From Shimia sp. Alg240-R146 (GTDB lineage Bacteria; Pseudomonadota; Alphaproteobacteria; Rhodobacterales; Rhodobacteraceae), in NCBI RefSeq assembly GCF_947331465.1, contig NZ_CAMZOK010000002.1:1054001-1118000 (forward strand): DNA of 64,000 bases. Reading direction: 5' to 3'. Position 1 is the stretch's first letter; each line of letters begins with the position of its first letter. Under the pieces are notes generated by a model. The model searched no databases and was not told the origin of the DNA. It saw only the letters and a list, made by a program, of their open reading frames with translations. The translations under genes and the position numbers were made by a program. Positions 53,550 through 62,950 of the stretch are shown here, one piece after another.

Positions 53550-54821
53550 TTACAGGCTTTGGAACTTGCGCGCCTGCCGCAGGGTCCAATGCACCGAAAT
53601 GGCAAACCCTTCGTCGGTTTGCTCTTCCTGTTCGACCACACCTTCTTTGAACAACCAGGCGCGCTGCTTGCCTTCAGAGAATGACAAATTCAACGTTTCA
53701 CGGCTCTTTTCCGCTTCAAGGCTCACGGCAATTGCCTGAAACAATGCCTCCAACCCGTCGCCAGTCACCGCAGACACCGCCAGCACGTCGTCCGCTCGGT
53801 CGGCTTTTGCCAATACCGCTTCGCGGCGTTCTGGCTCCAGCAAATCAATCTTGTTCCAGACTTCGATCTGCGGCGTTTTCTCATCCATGCCGAGGCTCTC
53901 AAGGATCGTGCGCACATCTTCGGCCTGATGCTCGGTTTCTGCATGCGCAATGTCGCGCACATGCAAAACCAAATCTGCTGCCAGGACTTCTTCCAAGGTG
54001 GCGCGGAAGGATGCGACAAGCTGCGTGGGCAAATCACTGATAAAGCCCACTGTGTCAGACAAGATCACTTCGAGCCCGTCCGGCAACTCAACCGACCGCA
54101 TGGTCGGATCAAGCGTGGCAAACAGCATGTCTTTGGCCATGACTTCGGCCCCGGTCACATGGTTGAACAGCGTAGATTTACCAGCGTTGGTATACCCAAC
54201 CAGAGCAACAATTGGGAACGGCACCTTGGCACGCGCCTTTCGATGCAACTCACGGGTTTTGACAACCTTGGCCAATTGTCCGCGCAAACGCACCAACTGA
54301 TCATCAATCGCCCGCCGGTCGGCCTCGATCTGGGTTTCGCCGGGACCACCAACAAACCCAAGCCCGCCACGTTGACGCTCAAGGTGGGTCCAGGCCCGCA
54401 CCAATCGCGTACGCTGATAACTCAGCGCGGCCATCTCGACCTGCAACACGCCTTCACGAGTGCGCGCCCGATCCGAGAAAATCTCAAGGATCAGACCGGT
54501 GCGATCGAGGATTTTGACTTTCCACGCTTTTTCCAGATTGCGCTGCTGCACAGGGCTGACAGGCCCGTCAATCAGGACCAGCTCGACCTCGTTGGCCTCA
54601 AACATCGCGCGAAGCTCTTCGATCTTGCCGGTCCCAAACAAGGTGCCAGGCTGGGCTTTGGCCAACCGCACAGTCGTTGACCCAGCAACCTCAAGGTTTG
54701 GCAAAGCAGCCGCAAGTGCGACAGCCTCCTCCAGAGCGGAAGAGGCCTCACGCCGGTCATCGGCGCCAGTGATATCGGGATGCAGGACCCAAGCGCGGGT
54801 AACCTGCGTTTCATGCTCCAT
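53550..54821 (-). CDS. hflX: Ribosome-associated GTPase HflX
   Basis: 423 residues. It has the HflX N-terminal domain (LIDGPVSPVQQRNLEKAWKV), the glycine-rich linker (ERQRGGLGFVGGPGETQIE), and the G domain with G1 GYTNAGKST, G3 DTVGFISDLP, G4 NKID and G5 AVTG. It splits stalled or stressed ribosomes in other bacteria. The start overlaps the hfq stop by one base (TGATG), giving the conserved hfq-hflX order. Confidence 0.96.
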   Translation of the reverse strand: MEHETQVTRAWVLHPDITGADDRREASSALEEAVALAAALPNLEVAGSTTVRLAKAQPGTLFGTGKIEELRAMFEANEVELVLIDGPVSPVQQRNLEKAWKVKILDRTGLILEIFSDRARTREGVLQVEMAALSYQRTRLVRAWTHLERQRGGLGFVGGPGETQIEADRRAIDDQLVRLRGQLAKVVKTRELHRKARAKVPFPIVALVGYTNAGKSTLFNHVTGAEVMAKDMLFATLDPTMRSVELPDGLEVILSDTVGFISDLPTQLVASFRATLEEVLAADLVLHVRDIAHAETEHQAEDVRTILESLGMDEKTPQIEVWNKIDLLEPERREAVLAKADRADDVLAVSAVTGDGLEALFQAIAVSLEAEKSRETLNLSFSEGKQRAWLFKEGVVEQEEQTDEGFAISVHWTLRQARKFQSL

Positions 54822-55060
54822 CAAGAGGCGTCTTCACCTTCATAAAGCGAGATAGGCTGAGCAGGCATGATGGTCGAAATCGCGTGCTTATAGACCAACT
54901 GGCTCTGCCCATCTCGGCGCAGCAACACACAAAAATTATCAAACCAGGTGATAACACCCTGAAGTTTGACACCGTTGATCAAAAAGATAGTAACCGGAAC
55001 TTTGGTTTTCCGGACGTGGTTCAAAAATGCGTCTTGGAGATTCTGTCGATCCGAAGCCAT
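54821..55060 (-). CDS. hfq: RNA chaperone Hfq
   Basis: 79-residue Sm-like protein that pairs sRNAs with mRNAs. It starts [20 protein letters not shown] and has the Sm1 ([20 protein letters not shown]) and Sm2 ([10 protein letters not shown]) motifs. The longer open frame upstream is not family-like. It may act with regulators such as the candidate sRNA at 15.9 kb, although some cuckoo-type RNAs are reported not to need it. Confidence 0.97.
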   Translation of the reverse strand: MASDRQNLQDAFLNHVRKTKVPVTIFLINGVKLQGVITWFDNFCVLLRRDGQSQLVYKHAISTIMPAQPISLYEGEDAS

Positions 55061-55187
55061 TGTGCTTGCCTTTGTTCTTGTGTGTGCGTCGGGTGCGGGT
55101 AAGTCGTGCGATAGGAGTATGGAGTGCGATTTTCGGAGTTTCCAGCCTAAAATGTTATTTTCGAGCAAGGGCTTGAACCCGATCGCA

Positions 55188-56708
55188 TCATTTCTGCCAC
55201 AGATCGGGCGACATAAGCGCAATAATCGCCAAGGTTTCCAGTCGCCCCAAAACCATCGCAGCGCACAAAATCAGTTTTGTGGCACTGTTGAGGTCATAAA
55301 GCTCAATAGGCACATCCGGTGCCATTTGGGTCAACGGGCCTGTGGTGGTCAGGGCTGAGATCGCGAGGATCAAGGCGTCTTCAAAACTGCTGCCAACCAT
55401 CGCGAGCGCAACGGTCACCGCGGCAAGTGACATGGCAAACAGCATGAAAAACACCCAGGCAATCACCGCGCCCCGCCGTCTGATCCGCCGCGCACCTATA
55501 CGGCGGTTGCCGATAACAACGGACGGATGCACCAACCGTTCCATCTCACCCAAACCCTGCAAATACAACGCATACACCCGCAAAAGTTTGACACCTCCTG
55601 CCGTGGTGGCCACGCCACCGCCGATAAGCGCAAGCGACATCAGCAGGAACCCGGGCGTCCCTAGTCCCGACCAATTGCGTGCTTCCGCCCACCCGGCACT
55701 TTCAAATCCCGTTGTGGTCAAGAAGCTCAAAGTTGTAAAAAGCCCGCCCCAAGCGGCCAAAAATGCAGACGACCAGTCAACGCCGCCCTCGTCGCTGAAT
55801 GTGAAACCCCAATGGCGCAAAAACAGGAACGAAGGCACCACCACGACGATCAGAAACCCAAGACGCAATTCTGGGTCGTGCCACAGATTTGACCGTCGAA
55901 CATTGCCGGCATCAGACGAGAACGTCGCCCGCGACAGGGCAAACAGCAGGAACAGAAAGATGATGAATTCGCCGCCAATACCAGACAGGCCTTCATCTAC
56001 TCCATGCGAGCCGATGATCCCGCTGGTGGACATCGTTGCCATAGCATACATCGAGGCCTCCAGCGGCCGTTCTCCGAGAACCAAAAGCATGATGGCAAGG
56101 GCAACGCTCAGCCCCACGTAAATCGGCAGCAGCGTTTGCCCACTGCGCAGCCAGCGTTTCATCGGATCCGCCCGCTGCATCTGGCCGCGCGACGCGCTGA
56201 TCTGTCCGGGCTCTCCCAGCGCCGTGACCTCATAGCCCCCAAGCGACAACGGCGCAAACACGGCGCCCGCCGCCACCCACATCAACAATCCGCCAAACCA
56301 ACCCACCAGAGCCCGCCACAAGTGGATCGAATCCGACACGGCTTCGGGATACCGAATGACGCTGGCGCCTGTCGTGGTAAGGCTGCTCAGCATCTCGAAA
56401 TAGGCATCCACAAAGGTGATGGACCCCATTGCCTCGTAATACGGCATCGCAAGGATTGCAGGCAGGATAGTGAACGCAAAAAACAAGGCCCGCAAATTGT
56501 CTACTGTGCGGGTTCTCCGACGGGTCCCCGCCAGCGCCAACGCTATCATGCCACTGACAAACAGCACCAACAGGCCACTGTAAAAAAACATGCGCGCAAA
56601 GAAATGAAAGTCCTGCACAGAGGCAACAATGGCCGGCACAAACATGCCCACACCAGATGCGGCCACAATGTATAGAAACAACGGCAGTTTCAGATCGCGC
56701 GCGCTCAT
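55188..56708 (-). CDS. trkH: TrkH-family potassium uptake membrane protein
   Basis: 506 residues, polytopic, with pore-loop signatures of the Trk/Ktr family: [37 protein letters not shown] and [13 protein letters not shown]. It forms the ion-conducting part of a low-affinity potassium transporter gated by TrkA. The ATG at 56708 begins [15 protein letters not shown]. It lies four bases after the trkA stop. Confidence 0.94.
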   Translation of the reverse strand: MSARDLKLPLFLYIVAASGVGMFVPAIVASVQDFHFFARMFFYSGLLVLFVSGMIALALAGTRRRTRTVDNLRALFFAFTILPAILAMPYYEAMGSITFVDAYFEMLSSLTTTGASVIRYPEAVSDSIHLWRALVGWFGGLLMWVAAGAVFAPLSLGGYEVTALGEPGQISASRGQMQRADPMKRWLRSGQTLLPIYVGLSVALAIMLLVLGERPLEASMYAMATMSTSGIIGSHGVDEGLSGIGGEFIIFLFLLFALSRATFSSDAGNVRRSNLWHDPELRLGFLIVVVVPSFLFLRHWGFTFSDEGGVDWSSAFLAAWGGLFTTLSFLTTTGFESAGWAEARNWSGLGTPGFLLMSLALIGGGVATTAGGVKLLRVYALYLQGLGEMERLVHPSVVIGNRRIGARRIRRRGAVIAWVFFMLFAMSLAAVTVALAMVGSSFEDALILAISALTTTGPLTQMAPDVPIELYDLNSATKLILCAAMVLGRLETLAIIALMSPDLWQK

Positions 56709-56712
56709 GACA

Positions 56713-58089
56713 TCAGAAGAAGTCGATCGACACCTGAAGGAGCCGCTCAACTTCAGGAACATCTGCCGCAAGACTGAACAGTGCGATCACGTCGCCCTCG
56801 TCAATGCGTATGCCGCCACGTGGCTTGTGCACCTCTTTGCCTTTGAGGATTGCGCCAATCAAAACGCCTTCGGGAAAATCAATGTCGCGCAGCAACTGCC
56901 CCGCGATGGGCGACGTGGACAGAACCTCCGCCTCGATGATCTCGGCCTCCGCATCCCCAACCGAATAGACCGATTTTACCCGACCGTGCCGGATGTGGCG
57001 CAGAATAGAACTCACCGTGGTCGCACGCGGGTTGATGAAAGCATCAATATCCAAAGGCTGCATGAGGGGTGTCAGTGTCGGGTCGTTGATCAATGCAATC
57101 GCCAGTGGGCACCCCGCTGATTTTGCACGCACCGAGGCCAACATGTTGGTTTTGTCGTCATCAGTCACCGCCAAAACCGCATCAGCGCGTTCCACGCCAG
57201 CCTCCGCCAACAAGGCCCCGTCCAATCCGTCGCCATTCAAAACAATCGTGCGCTCGAGCTTCTCTGCGGCATTCTCTGCCGTCGCGCGATTGCGCTCAAT
57301 CACCTTGGTACGCACGCGATTGACCTGGCTTTCCAGACGCTGCGCCACCATCAGGCCCACATTGCCACCGCCGATAATAATCGCGCGATCCTGCTTTTTC
57401 TGGGTCTTGCCAAAGACCTCCATCGTGCGCGCCACATCCTCGGCAAAGGTAAAGACGTATATCTCATCGCCGACAAAAAGCTGATCGCCAGGCTCCGGCG
57501 CAAACAGGCGACCGTGCCGTCGCACACCGACGACCACGGCGCGAAGTGTAGAAAACAGGTCTGTCAGTTGGCGCAGCGGCGTGTTCACGACTGGACAGTC
57601 TTCCTCAAGCCGAATGCCAAGCATCTGCACTTTGCCATTGAAAAACATCTCTGTGTCAAACGCCCGAGGTGCGCTAAACCGCTTCAGCGCCGCTTCCGCC
57701 ACCTCGAGTTCCGGCGAAATCACCACGTCAATTGGCATGTGTTCGCGCCGGTAAAGGTCCGAATACACCACATTCAAATATGACCTGCTGCGCAGTCGCG
57801 CAATCTTGCGCGGCACTTCAAAAACCGAATGCGCGACCTGACAGGTGACCATATTCACCTCGTCCGAATAGGTGGCCGCGATCACCATGTCGGCATCCCG
57901 TGCCCCTGCCCGATCCAGAATTTCAGGATAACTTGCAAAACCGGCGATGCCTTGCACATCAAGCGTATCGGTGGCGCGACGCACCAACTCGGGGTTGCTG
58001 TCCACCACCGTCACATCATTGTTTTCACCTGACAAATGGCGCGCGATCTGCCACCCGACCTGCCCGGCCCCACAGATTATGACCTTCAT
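56713..58089 (-). CDS. trkA: Trk potassium transport regulatory subunit TrkA
   Basis: 458-residue cytosolic gate with two tandem RCK units. The first starts MKVIICGAGQVGWQIARHLS; the second has IIIGGGNVGLMVAQRL. Each binds NAD(H)/ATP through a GxGxxG motif and ends in a TrkA-C domain. GGGGAAAA precedes the ATG at 58089. Co-transcribed with trkH. Confidence 0.95.
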   Translation of the reverse strand: MKVIICGAGQVGWQIARHLSGENNDVTVVDSNPELVRRATDTLDVQGIAGFASYPEILDRAGARDADMVIAATYSDEVNMVTCQVAHSVFEVPRKIARLRSRSYLNVVYSDLYRREHMPIDVVISPELEVAEAALKRFSAPRAFDTEMFFNGKVQMLGIRLEEDCPVVNTPLRQLTDLFSTLRAVVVGVRRHGRLFAPEPGDQLFVGDEIYVFTFAEDVARTMEVFGKTQKKQDRAIIIGGGNVGLMVAQRLESQVNRVRTKVIERNRATAENAAEKLERTIVLNGDGLDGALLAEAGVERADAVLAVTDDDKTNMLASVRAKSAGCPLAIALINDPTLTPLMQPLDIDAFINPRATTVSSILRHIRHGRVKSVYSVGDAEAEIIEAEVLSTSPIAGQLLRDIDFPEGVLIGAILKGKEVHKPRGGIRIDEGDVIALFSLAADVPEVERLLQVSIDFF

Positions 58090-58210
58090 GAGTTTTCCCC
58101 GTCGGCTTTGCGTCAAGAGATGACAGATGCCACCAGCCGCGTCAAACACTACCATTGACCTTTACGCGTGGTTCAGGCTTTCTTTTAGAGTGTTATCAGG
58201 GGGTTCCAGT

Positions 58211-58684
58211 ATGCTGAGATCTATCAGCGCGGTTTTGGTTTTAGGAGTGGCCCTTGGCGCCTGCGCGCCAACGTCTTATGTCAGCTACTCAAAATCCGGC
58301 GCGTCCGGCGACACCACAACGCGCACCTTTGCGCAGTGCCGGCAAGAGGCCAACGTCCTGTTTCCCGCGGCAGTGTTCACCGAATCCACCCCGGGTTTCG
58401 GCGGCTATGGCAGCATTTACTCCGGGGGATATGGCGGCGGCTTCGGCGGTAGCTACGTTCGGGCCAGCGACGCCAATGCCCCGTTGCGCGCGCAACACCT
58501 CAGTGATTGCATGACCCTTAAGGGCTATCGACAGGTGGTGCATCCGATCTGCACCACGGCGCAACTTGGCGGGCGTCAATATCAGACCGTGACAAAGCCC
58601 CCGTCCGGCGGGTCTGCCAACATCTGCGCGGTGCGGACCGAAAACCGCACCACAGCTTTGATTGATCTCAACAAACCGCTTTAA
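58211..58684 (+). CDS. Small lipoprotein A of a tandem pair
   Basis: 157 residues with a lipoprotein signal (MLRSISAVLVLGVALGAC). The mature part is Gly/Tyr-rich in the middle (FGGYGSIYSGGYGGGFGGSY) and ends SANICAVRTENRTTALIDLNKPL. The final segment is nearly the same as that of the next gene, so the two are paralogues. Function unknown; envelope location is predicted. Confidence 0.75.
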   Translation: MLRSISAVLVLGVALGACAPTSYVSYSKSGASGDTTTRTFAQCRQEANVLFPAAVFTESTPGFGGYGSIYSGGYGGGFGGSYVRASDANAPLRAQHLSDCMTLKGYRQVVHPICTTAQLGGRQYQTVTKPPSGGSANICAVRTENRTTALIDLNKPL

Positions 58685-58697
58685 AAGGACCGCCGCC

Positions 58698-59129
58698 ATG
58701 AAACGGATCGCCTTTATCTGCTTGATGCTGACGTTTGTCGCTGGCTGCACGGACTTTCGCCAGATGTACAAACCGGGGGTGACCCGCACGCAACTCAACA
58801 TTGACCAAGGCGCCTGCAATTCTGACGCCGCTGCACGGTACCCGCCACGAATTGTGACCGATTGGGTGCCTATCTATAACAGCGATGGCAACATTATCAG
58901 CCACCGTGTTGAGCAATATGACATCAACGAAGCCCGCCGCCGTGAGGGCGCGCGCAGCTGTATGATTGCCGGTGGCTACGAATGGACCACAATCCCGTTT
59001 TGCAAAGAAGAGCAAACGGCGGGCCGCTCATTTGCGCCGATCACAACCTTGCCGCCCCTAAATGCCAACATCTGTGGCCTGCGCACCGACAGCGGTCGCG
59101 TGTTGATCGACCTCAGCAAACCACTCTAA
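58698..59129 (+). CDS. Small lipoprotein B of a tandem pair
   Basis: 143 residues, starting MKRIAFICLMLTFVAGC (lipobox VAGC), with AAAAGGA upstream and only 13 bases after the previous stop. It contains paired cysteines and ends NANICGLRTDSGRVLIDLSKPL, matching lipoprotein A. Like its neighbour it probably sits in the outer membrane or the periplasmic face of the inner membrane. No function is known. Confidence 0.77.
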   Translation: MKRIAFICLMLTFVAGCTDFRQMYKPGVTRTQLNIDQGACNSDAAARYPPRIVTDWVPIYNSDGNIISHRVEQYDINEARRREGARSCMIAGGYEWTTIPFCKEEQTAGRSFAPITTLPPLNANICGLRTDSGRVLIDLSKPL

Positions 59130-59141
59130 CCAACCGCGCCA

Positions 59142-59158
59142 GGTTGGCCTGACCAACC
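59142..59158. terminator. Hairpin between lipoprotein B and ntrX
   Basis: GGTTGG-CCTGA-CCAACC lies between two converging genes. There is no T-run, so termination strength is doubtful. Confidence 0.35.
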
Positions 59159-59159
59159 G

Positions 59160-60587
59160 TCAGCCTGCTTGGCGCGACTCCTCGTCGCTTTCATCGTCAG
59201 ACACCCGCGCAACCCGAGCGCCTGCCTTATTTGAGGTGACCACACCCAGTGATTTAAGTTTGCGGTGCAACGCGCTGCGCTCCATACCGACGAAACTGGC
59301 AGTGCGGCTGATGTTGCCGCCAAAACGGTTGATTTGCGTCAACAGGTACTCGCGTTCAAACGCCTCACGTGCCTCACGCAGCGGCAAAGTCGCCAAAGCG
59401 CCTGAGAGCACGACACGGCCCTCTTCTTCACTTGCTCCGCCTTCATCCGGCAATTCACCGGCTTCAATTGCACCACCGGAGTCGCCCAAAATCAGAACCC
59501 GTTCGATCAGGTTCTTTAGCTGTCGCACGTTCCCCGGCCAAACCATGGTTTGCATCAACGCAATCGCATCGTCGCTCAGGTCCCGCAAAGGCAGCCCCTG
59601 TTGCTCGTGAAAACTTGCAATAAAATGCGACACCAAAGACGGAATGTCCTCGCGTCGCTCTTCAAGCGACGGCACCGCAATCGGCACAACATTCAGCCTG
59701 TGAAACAGCTCCTGCCGGAACGTTCCCGCGTCAATTTCCACCTGCAAATCCTTGTTTGTTGACGAAATCACCCGCAAGTCGACTTTGACCTTTTCGGATC
59801 CGCCAACCCGTTGAAATTGCTGGTCCACCAACACGCGCAGAATTTTTGACTGCGCGGCAAGCGGCATATCAGACACTTCATCAAAATAGATGATGCCGCC
59901 ATTTGCTTGCTCCAGCAGCCCGGGCTCAACACCACGCTCAGCGCTTTCGCGACCAAACAGCATGTCTTCCACCCGATCCGGATCCATCCCCGCACAGTTG
60001 ACCGTGACAAACGGTGCCGCCGCGCGGTTGGAATTGGTGTGGATATAGCGCGCAGCCACATCCTTGCCACCGCCCGCAGGCCCCGTCAGCATCACCCGAC
60101 CGTTTGAGCGTGTGACCTTGTCCAATTGACTGACCATCGCCTTAAACGCGGCGCTCTCGCCAACCAGATCGGCTGGCGTTCCATCCTGACGTTTCAGCTC
60201 TGTGTTCTCGCGACGCAGGCGGCTTGTTTCCATCGCGCGCCGGATGACCACCATCAGCTGGTCGATGTTGAACGGTTTCTCGATAAAGTCATAGGCGCCT
60301 TGCTTGATCGCGGCGACCGCAATCTCAATATTGCCGTGTCCCGAAATGATCACCACCGGCACCTCGGGATAGTCGTGCTTGACCGCTTTCAGGATGTCAA
60401 TGCCATCCATGTTGCTGTCCTTGAGCCAAATATCGAGGATCATCAGCGCGGGCTGCAAATCGTTCACGGCTTTCATCGCGTCGTCCGAATTTCCGGCCTT
60501 CCGCGTCGCAAAACCCTCATCTTCCAAAATGTCGGAAATCAACTCGCGAATATCGCGTTCGTCGTCCACAATCAGAATGTCACTCAT
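59160..60587 (-). CDS. ntrX: Response regulator NtrX lacking the GAFTGA loop
   Basis: 475 residues: receiver (ILIVDDERDIRELISDILED, phospho-Asp in LMILDIWLKDSNMDG, Lys in EKPFNI), AAA+ domain (Walker A GPAGGGKDVAAR, Walker B IIYFDEVSD) and Fis HTH at the C-terminus (GGNISRTASFVGMERSALHR). The GAFTGA region reads FGRESAERGVEPGLLEQA, as in other alphaproteobacterial NtrX, so sigma-54 contact is unlikely. Its Walker A also deviates (GGGKD for GTGKE). NtrY-NtrX controls nitrogen, redox and envelope genes in relatives. Its start overlaps the ntrY stop as ATGA. Confidence 0.92.
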   Translation of the reverse strand: MSDILIVDDERDIRELISDILEDEGFATRKAGNSDDAMKAVNDLQPALMILDIWLKDSNMDGIDILKAVKHDYPEVPVVIISGHGNIEIAVAAIKQGAYDFIEKPFNIDQLMVVIRRAMETSRLRRENTELKRQDGTPADLVGESAAFKAMVSQLDKVTRSNGRVMLTGPAGGGKDVAARYIHTNSNRAAAPFVTVNCAGMDPDRVEDMLFGRESAERGVEPGLLEQANGGIIYFDEVSDMPLAAQSKILRVLVDQQFQRVGGSEKVKVDLRVISSTNKDLQVEIDAGTFRQELFHRLNVVPIAVPSLEERREDIPSLVSHFIASFHEQQGLPLRDLSDDAIALMQTMVWPGNVRQLKNLIERVLILGDSGGAIEAGELPDEGGASEEEGRVVLSGALATLPLREAREAFEREYLLTQINRFGGNISRTASFVGMERSALHRKLKSLGVVTSNKAGARVARVSDDESDEESRQAG

Positions 60588-62851
60588 ACTGCCACCTCAC
60601 CTTTCTTCTTGTCATTCCCCGCATTTGATCCAGCTTTGCGGACGGGCAATGTGATCCTCGCCATCGCGCCAGCGCGGGAATTCTGTTCAAACACCGGCGC
60701 ATCCAGCAATTCAAGCTGACCGCCATGCTCTTCGATGATCTTCTTCACAATCGGCAGGCCAAGGCCCGTGCCTTTGTCCCGCGTTGTGACATAAGGCTCA
60801 AACAACCGCGCCCGATCTGCCGGCAACCCAATTCCGTTGTCAGCAATCGTGATCACTGCTTCGTCCTTTTGCACCGAAAATGCCACCCGAACCTCGGGAA
60901 CCGCCACCGCGTCAGGATCTTTTTCCTGCAAGCTTTCAATGGCTTCGCCCGCATTCTTGATCAAGTTCGTCAGGGCTTGCGTGATCATGGTGCCATCCAG
61001 TTCCGCGATCACGGCCTCATCTGGAATGTCATTGCGGAAGGTCACGTCAGGTTGACCTGCCTCCTGAAGCAGCAGCACGCCCTGCACCAGTTCCGTCAAA
61101 TCGACGTCTTTGCGATCCGGCTCCGGCATCCGCGCGAATTTGGAAAACTCATCCACGATGCGACGCAGATCGTTGGTCTGGCGCACAATAACATCGGTCA
61201 TTTGCTCCAACGAGGCGCGATCTTCTCCGACTTGCGAGGCGAACTTGCGTTTGATGCGTTCCGCGCTCAGCTGAATGGGCGTCAGCGGGTTTTTGATTTC
61301 ATGCGCGATGCGGCGGGCAACATCACCCCAAGCGGCCATACGCTGAGCAGACACCAGGTCAGTGACATCTTCAAAGGCCACAACATACCCTTCCAGCGAG
61401 CCGTCATCACGGCGGCGGGTGGCCATCCGCACCAAAAGATTTTCCAACCGACCACTGCGGGTGACCTTGATCTCCTGCTGCGCAACTTCTCGTCCGCCGC
61501 CTTTAAGCTCTTGCAACAAGGCGCCAAATTCAGGGACCGCAACCGCCAGCGCCACGTCCTGTTGATCATCGGACCACTCCAGCAACCGCTGCGCCGATCG
61601 GTTCACAAACGCGACGCGCCCCTCGCCATCCAGCCCCACAACCCCAGACGTTACAGAGCTCAATACGCTGTCAAACATGCGCCGCCGGCGTTCGATCTGG
61701 CGATTGTTGTCCAAAAGCGTCTCGCGCTGCGCCTTCAACTGTTTGGTCATCTGGTTGAAATACCGGCCCAACATCGCGATCTCGTCGTCGCCATCTTCTT
61801 CCAGAACCTGAACGTCAAGATCCCCTGCCCCGACCCGCTGGGCCGCACCGGTCAAACGGCCAACAGGGCGCGACAGGCGTTCGGCAAACCACATGCCCAT
61901 CCAGATCGCGGCCAAAATCAGGATCAACGCAAAGCCGATATAAATCAGGCCAAATTCGAACAGAACCCGCCCCCGTTCACTCTCCAATTGCTCATAAAGC
62001 TTCGCGGTTTCACGCGTTTCGTCCAGCAGATGAAATATCTCGGCATCTACTTCACGGCTCACATACAAAAACAGATCAGTAAAGGCATCAAGACGCACCA
62101 AGGCCCGCAACTCTCCGTTTTCCAGATCACGCACGATTTTCAGCCCGGTATTGGTCGCCGCCTGAAACGTTTCACGATCCGGTTCATCGTAGCCAAACAA
62201 ATAGGACCGCTCTCCGCGGGCGCGAATTTCACCGGTTCCATCGATGACATACGCCTCGCTCAAACCACGCTGAATCTGGCTCTGACCGTTGGTCAGCACA
62301 ACTCTCAGGTCACCCTCATCCATCACAAATGTGCGCCGGCGGTTCTCGTCCAGAAATTCACCCAACGCTTGCGCGTCCGCTTCAAGGTCGATCACATGTT
62401 CCGCTTCATAAGCCTGCGCGGCGGCCACGGAATTGCCGATCACCTGTCGTACGCGATCGCTGAACCAACCCTCAAGGCCGATGTTTACCGTGAGACCAGC
62501 AAAAACCGCCACGGTCACAGCCGGCACCAGAGCCAGTACCGCAAACGCGCCGGTGAGACGCAGGTGCAACCGCGACCCCGCCGATTTTGCCCGTCGTGAC
62601 GAGATTACGCTGGCCACGCGGCGCAACACCAACGCCGCCACAACCAGCACGTAAACCAAATCGGCCAACAAAATGGAGCGCAAGGCGCCGGACGTGGCGC
62701 CCAATGCAAATGGGCCCATCGCTAAAAACGTGCTCAGAGCCAGAGCTGGCCCAAGCACAACCAACCCCAACGTTGCGACATTCTGGACACGCCTAAGGCG
62801 CCGCAAACGCTGAAATCTAGCCCATCGCGTGGTTTCTGTCCGGCTAAACAC
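60584..62851 (-). CDS. ntrY: Sensor histidine kinase NtrY
   Basis: 755-residue membrane kinase. Three or four N-terminal membrane helices (VATLGLVVLGPALALSTFLA; ILLADLVYVLVVAALVLRRV; GAFAVLALVPAVTVAVFAGL) precede a large periplasmic domain. A further helix, a HAMP domain (FAERLSRPVGRLTGAAQRVG), a PAS domain and the kinase core follow (H-box IAHEIKNPLTPIQLSAER; N, G1 and G2 boxes NLIKNAGEA, IADNGIGLPADRA, KGTGLGLPIVKKI). An inverted repeat lies just upstream of the start. Confidence 0.94.
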   Translation of the reverse strand: MFSRTETTRWARFQRLRRLRRVQNVATLGLVVLGPALALSTFLAMGPFALGATSGALRSILLADLVYVLVVAALVLRRVASVISSRRAKSAGSRLHLRLTGAFAVLALVPAVTVAVFAGLTVNIGLEGWFSDRVRQVIGNSVAAAQAYEAEHVIDLEADAQALGEFLDENRRRTFVMDEGDLRVVLTNGQSQIQRGLSEAYVIDGTGEIRARGERSYLFGYDEPDRETFQAATNTGLKIVRDLENGELRALVRLDAFTDLFLYVSREVDAEIFHLLDETRETAKLYEQLESERGRVLFEFGLIYIGFALILILAAIWMGMWFAERLSRPVGRLTGAAQRVGAGDLDVQVLEEDGDDEIAMLGRYFNQMTKQLKAQRETLLDNNRQIERRRRMFDSVLSSVTSGVVGLDGEGRVAFVNRSAQRLLEWSDDQQDVALAVAVPEFGALLQELKGGGREVAQQEIKVTRSGRLENLLVRMATRRRDDGSLEGYVVAFEDVTDLVSAQRMAAWGDVARRIAHEIKNPLTPIQLSAERIKRKFASQVGEDRASLEQMTDVIVRQTNDLRRIVDEFSKFARMPEPDRKDVDLTELVQGVLLLQEAGQPDVTFRNDIPDEAVIAELDGTMITQALTNLIKNAGEAIESLQEKDPDAVAVPEVRVAFSVQKDEAVITIADNGIGLPADRARLFEPYVTTRDKGTGLGLPIVKKIIEEHGGQLELLDAPVFEQNSRAGAMARITLPVRKAGSNAGNDKKKGEVAV

Positions 62852-62872
62852 CCGACGACCTCAACTGATATA

Positions 62873-62890
62873 GTGTCGACATCGCGACAC
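62873..62890. promoter_or_regulatory. Inverted repeat upstream of ntrY
   Basis: GTGTCG and CGACAC form a perfect 6-bp inverted repeat with a six-base spacer, 22 bases before the ntrY start. It could be an operator, for example for NtrX itself. It resembles the outer arms of the repeat at 39110-39132. Confidence 0.35.
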
Positions 62891-62950
62891 ACCGCCATAT
62901 TATGTGTGATCAATGACCTGCGGCCAAAACGTCACGGTTATGTGGCCTAT

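Noticed and set aside
60725-62599. Long open frame on the + strand opposite ntrY (about 620 codons)
   Set aside because: It is a GC-driven shadow of the ntrY coding strand: no ribosome-binding site, no recognisable domain, and ntrY is unmistakable.
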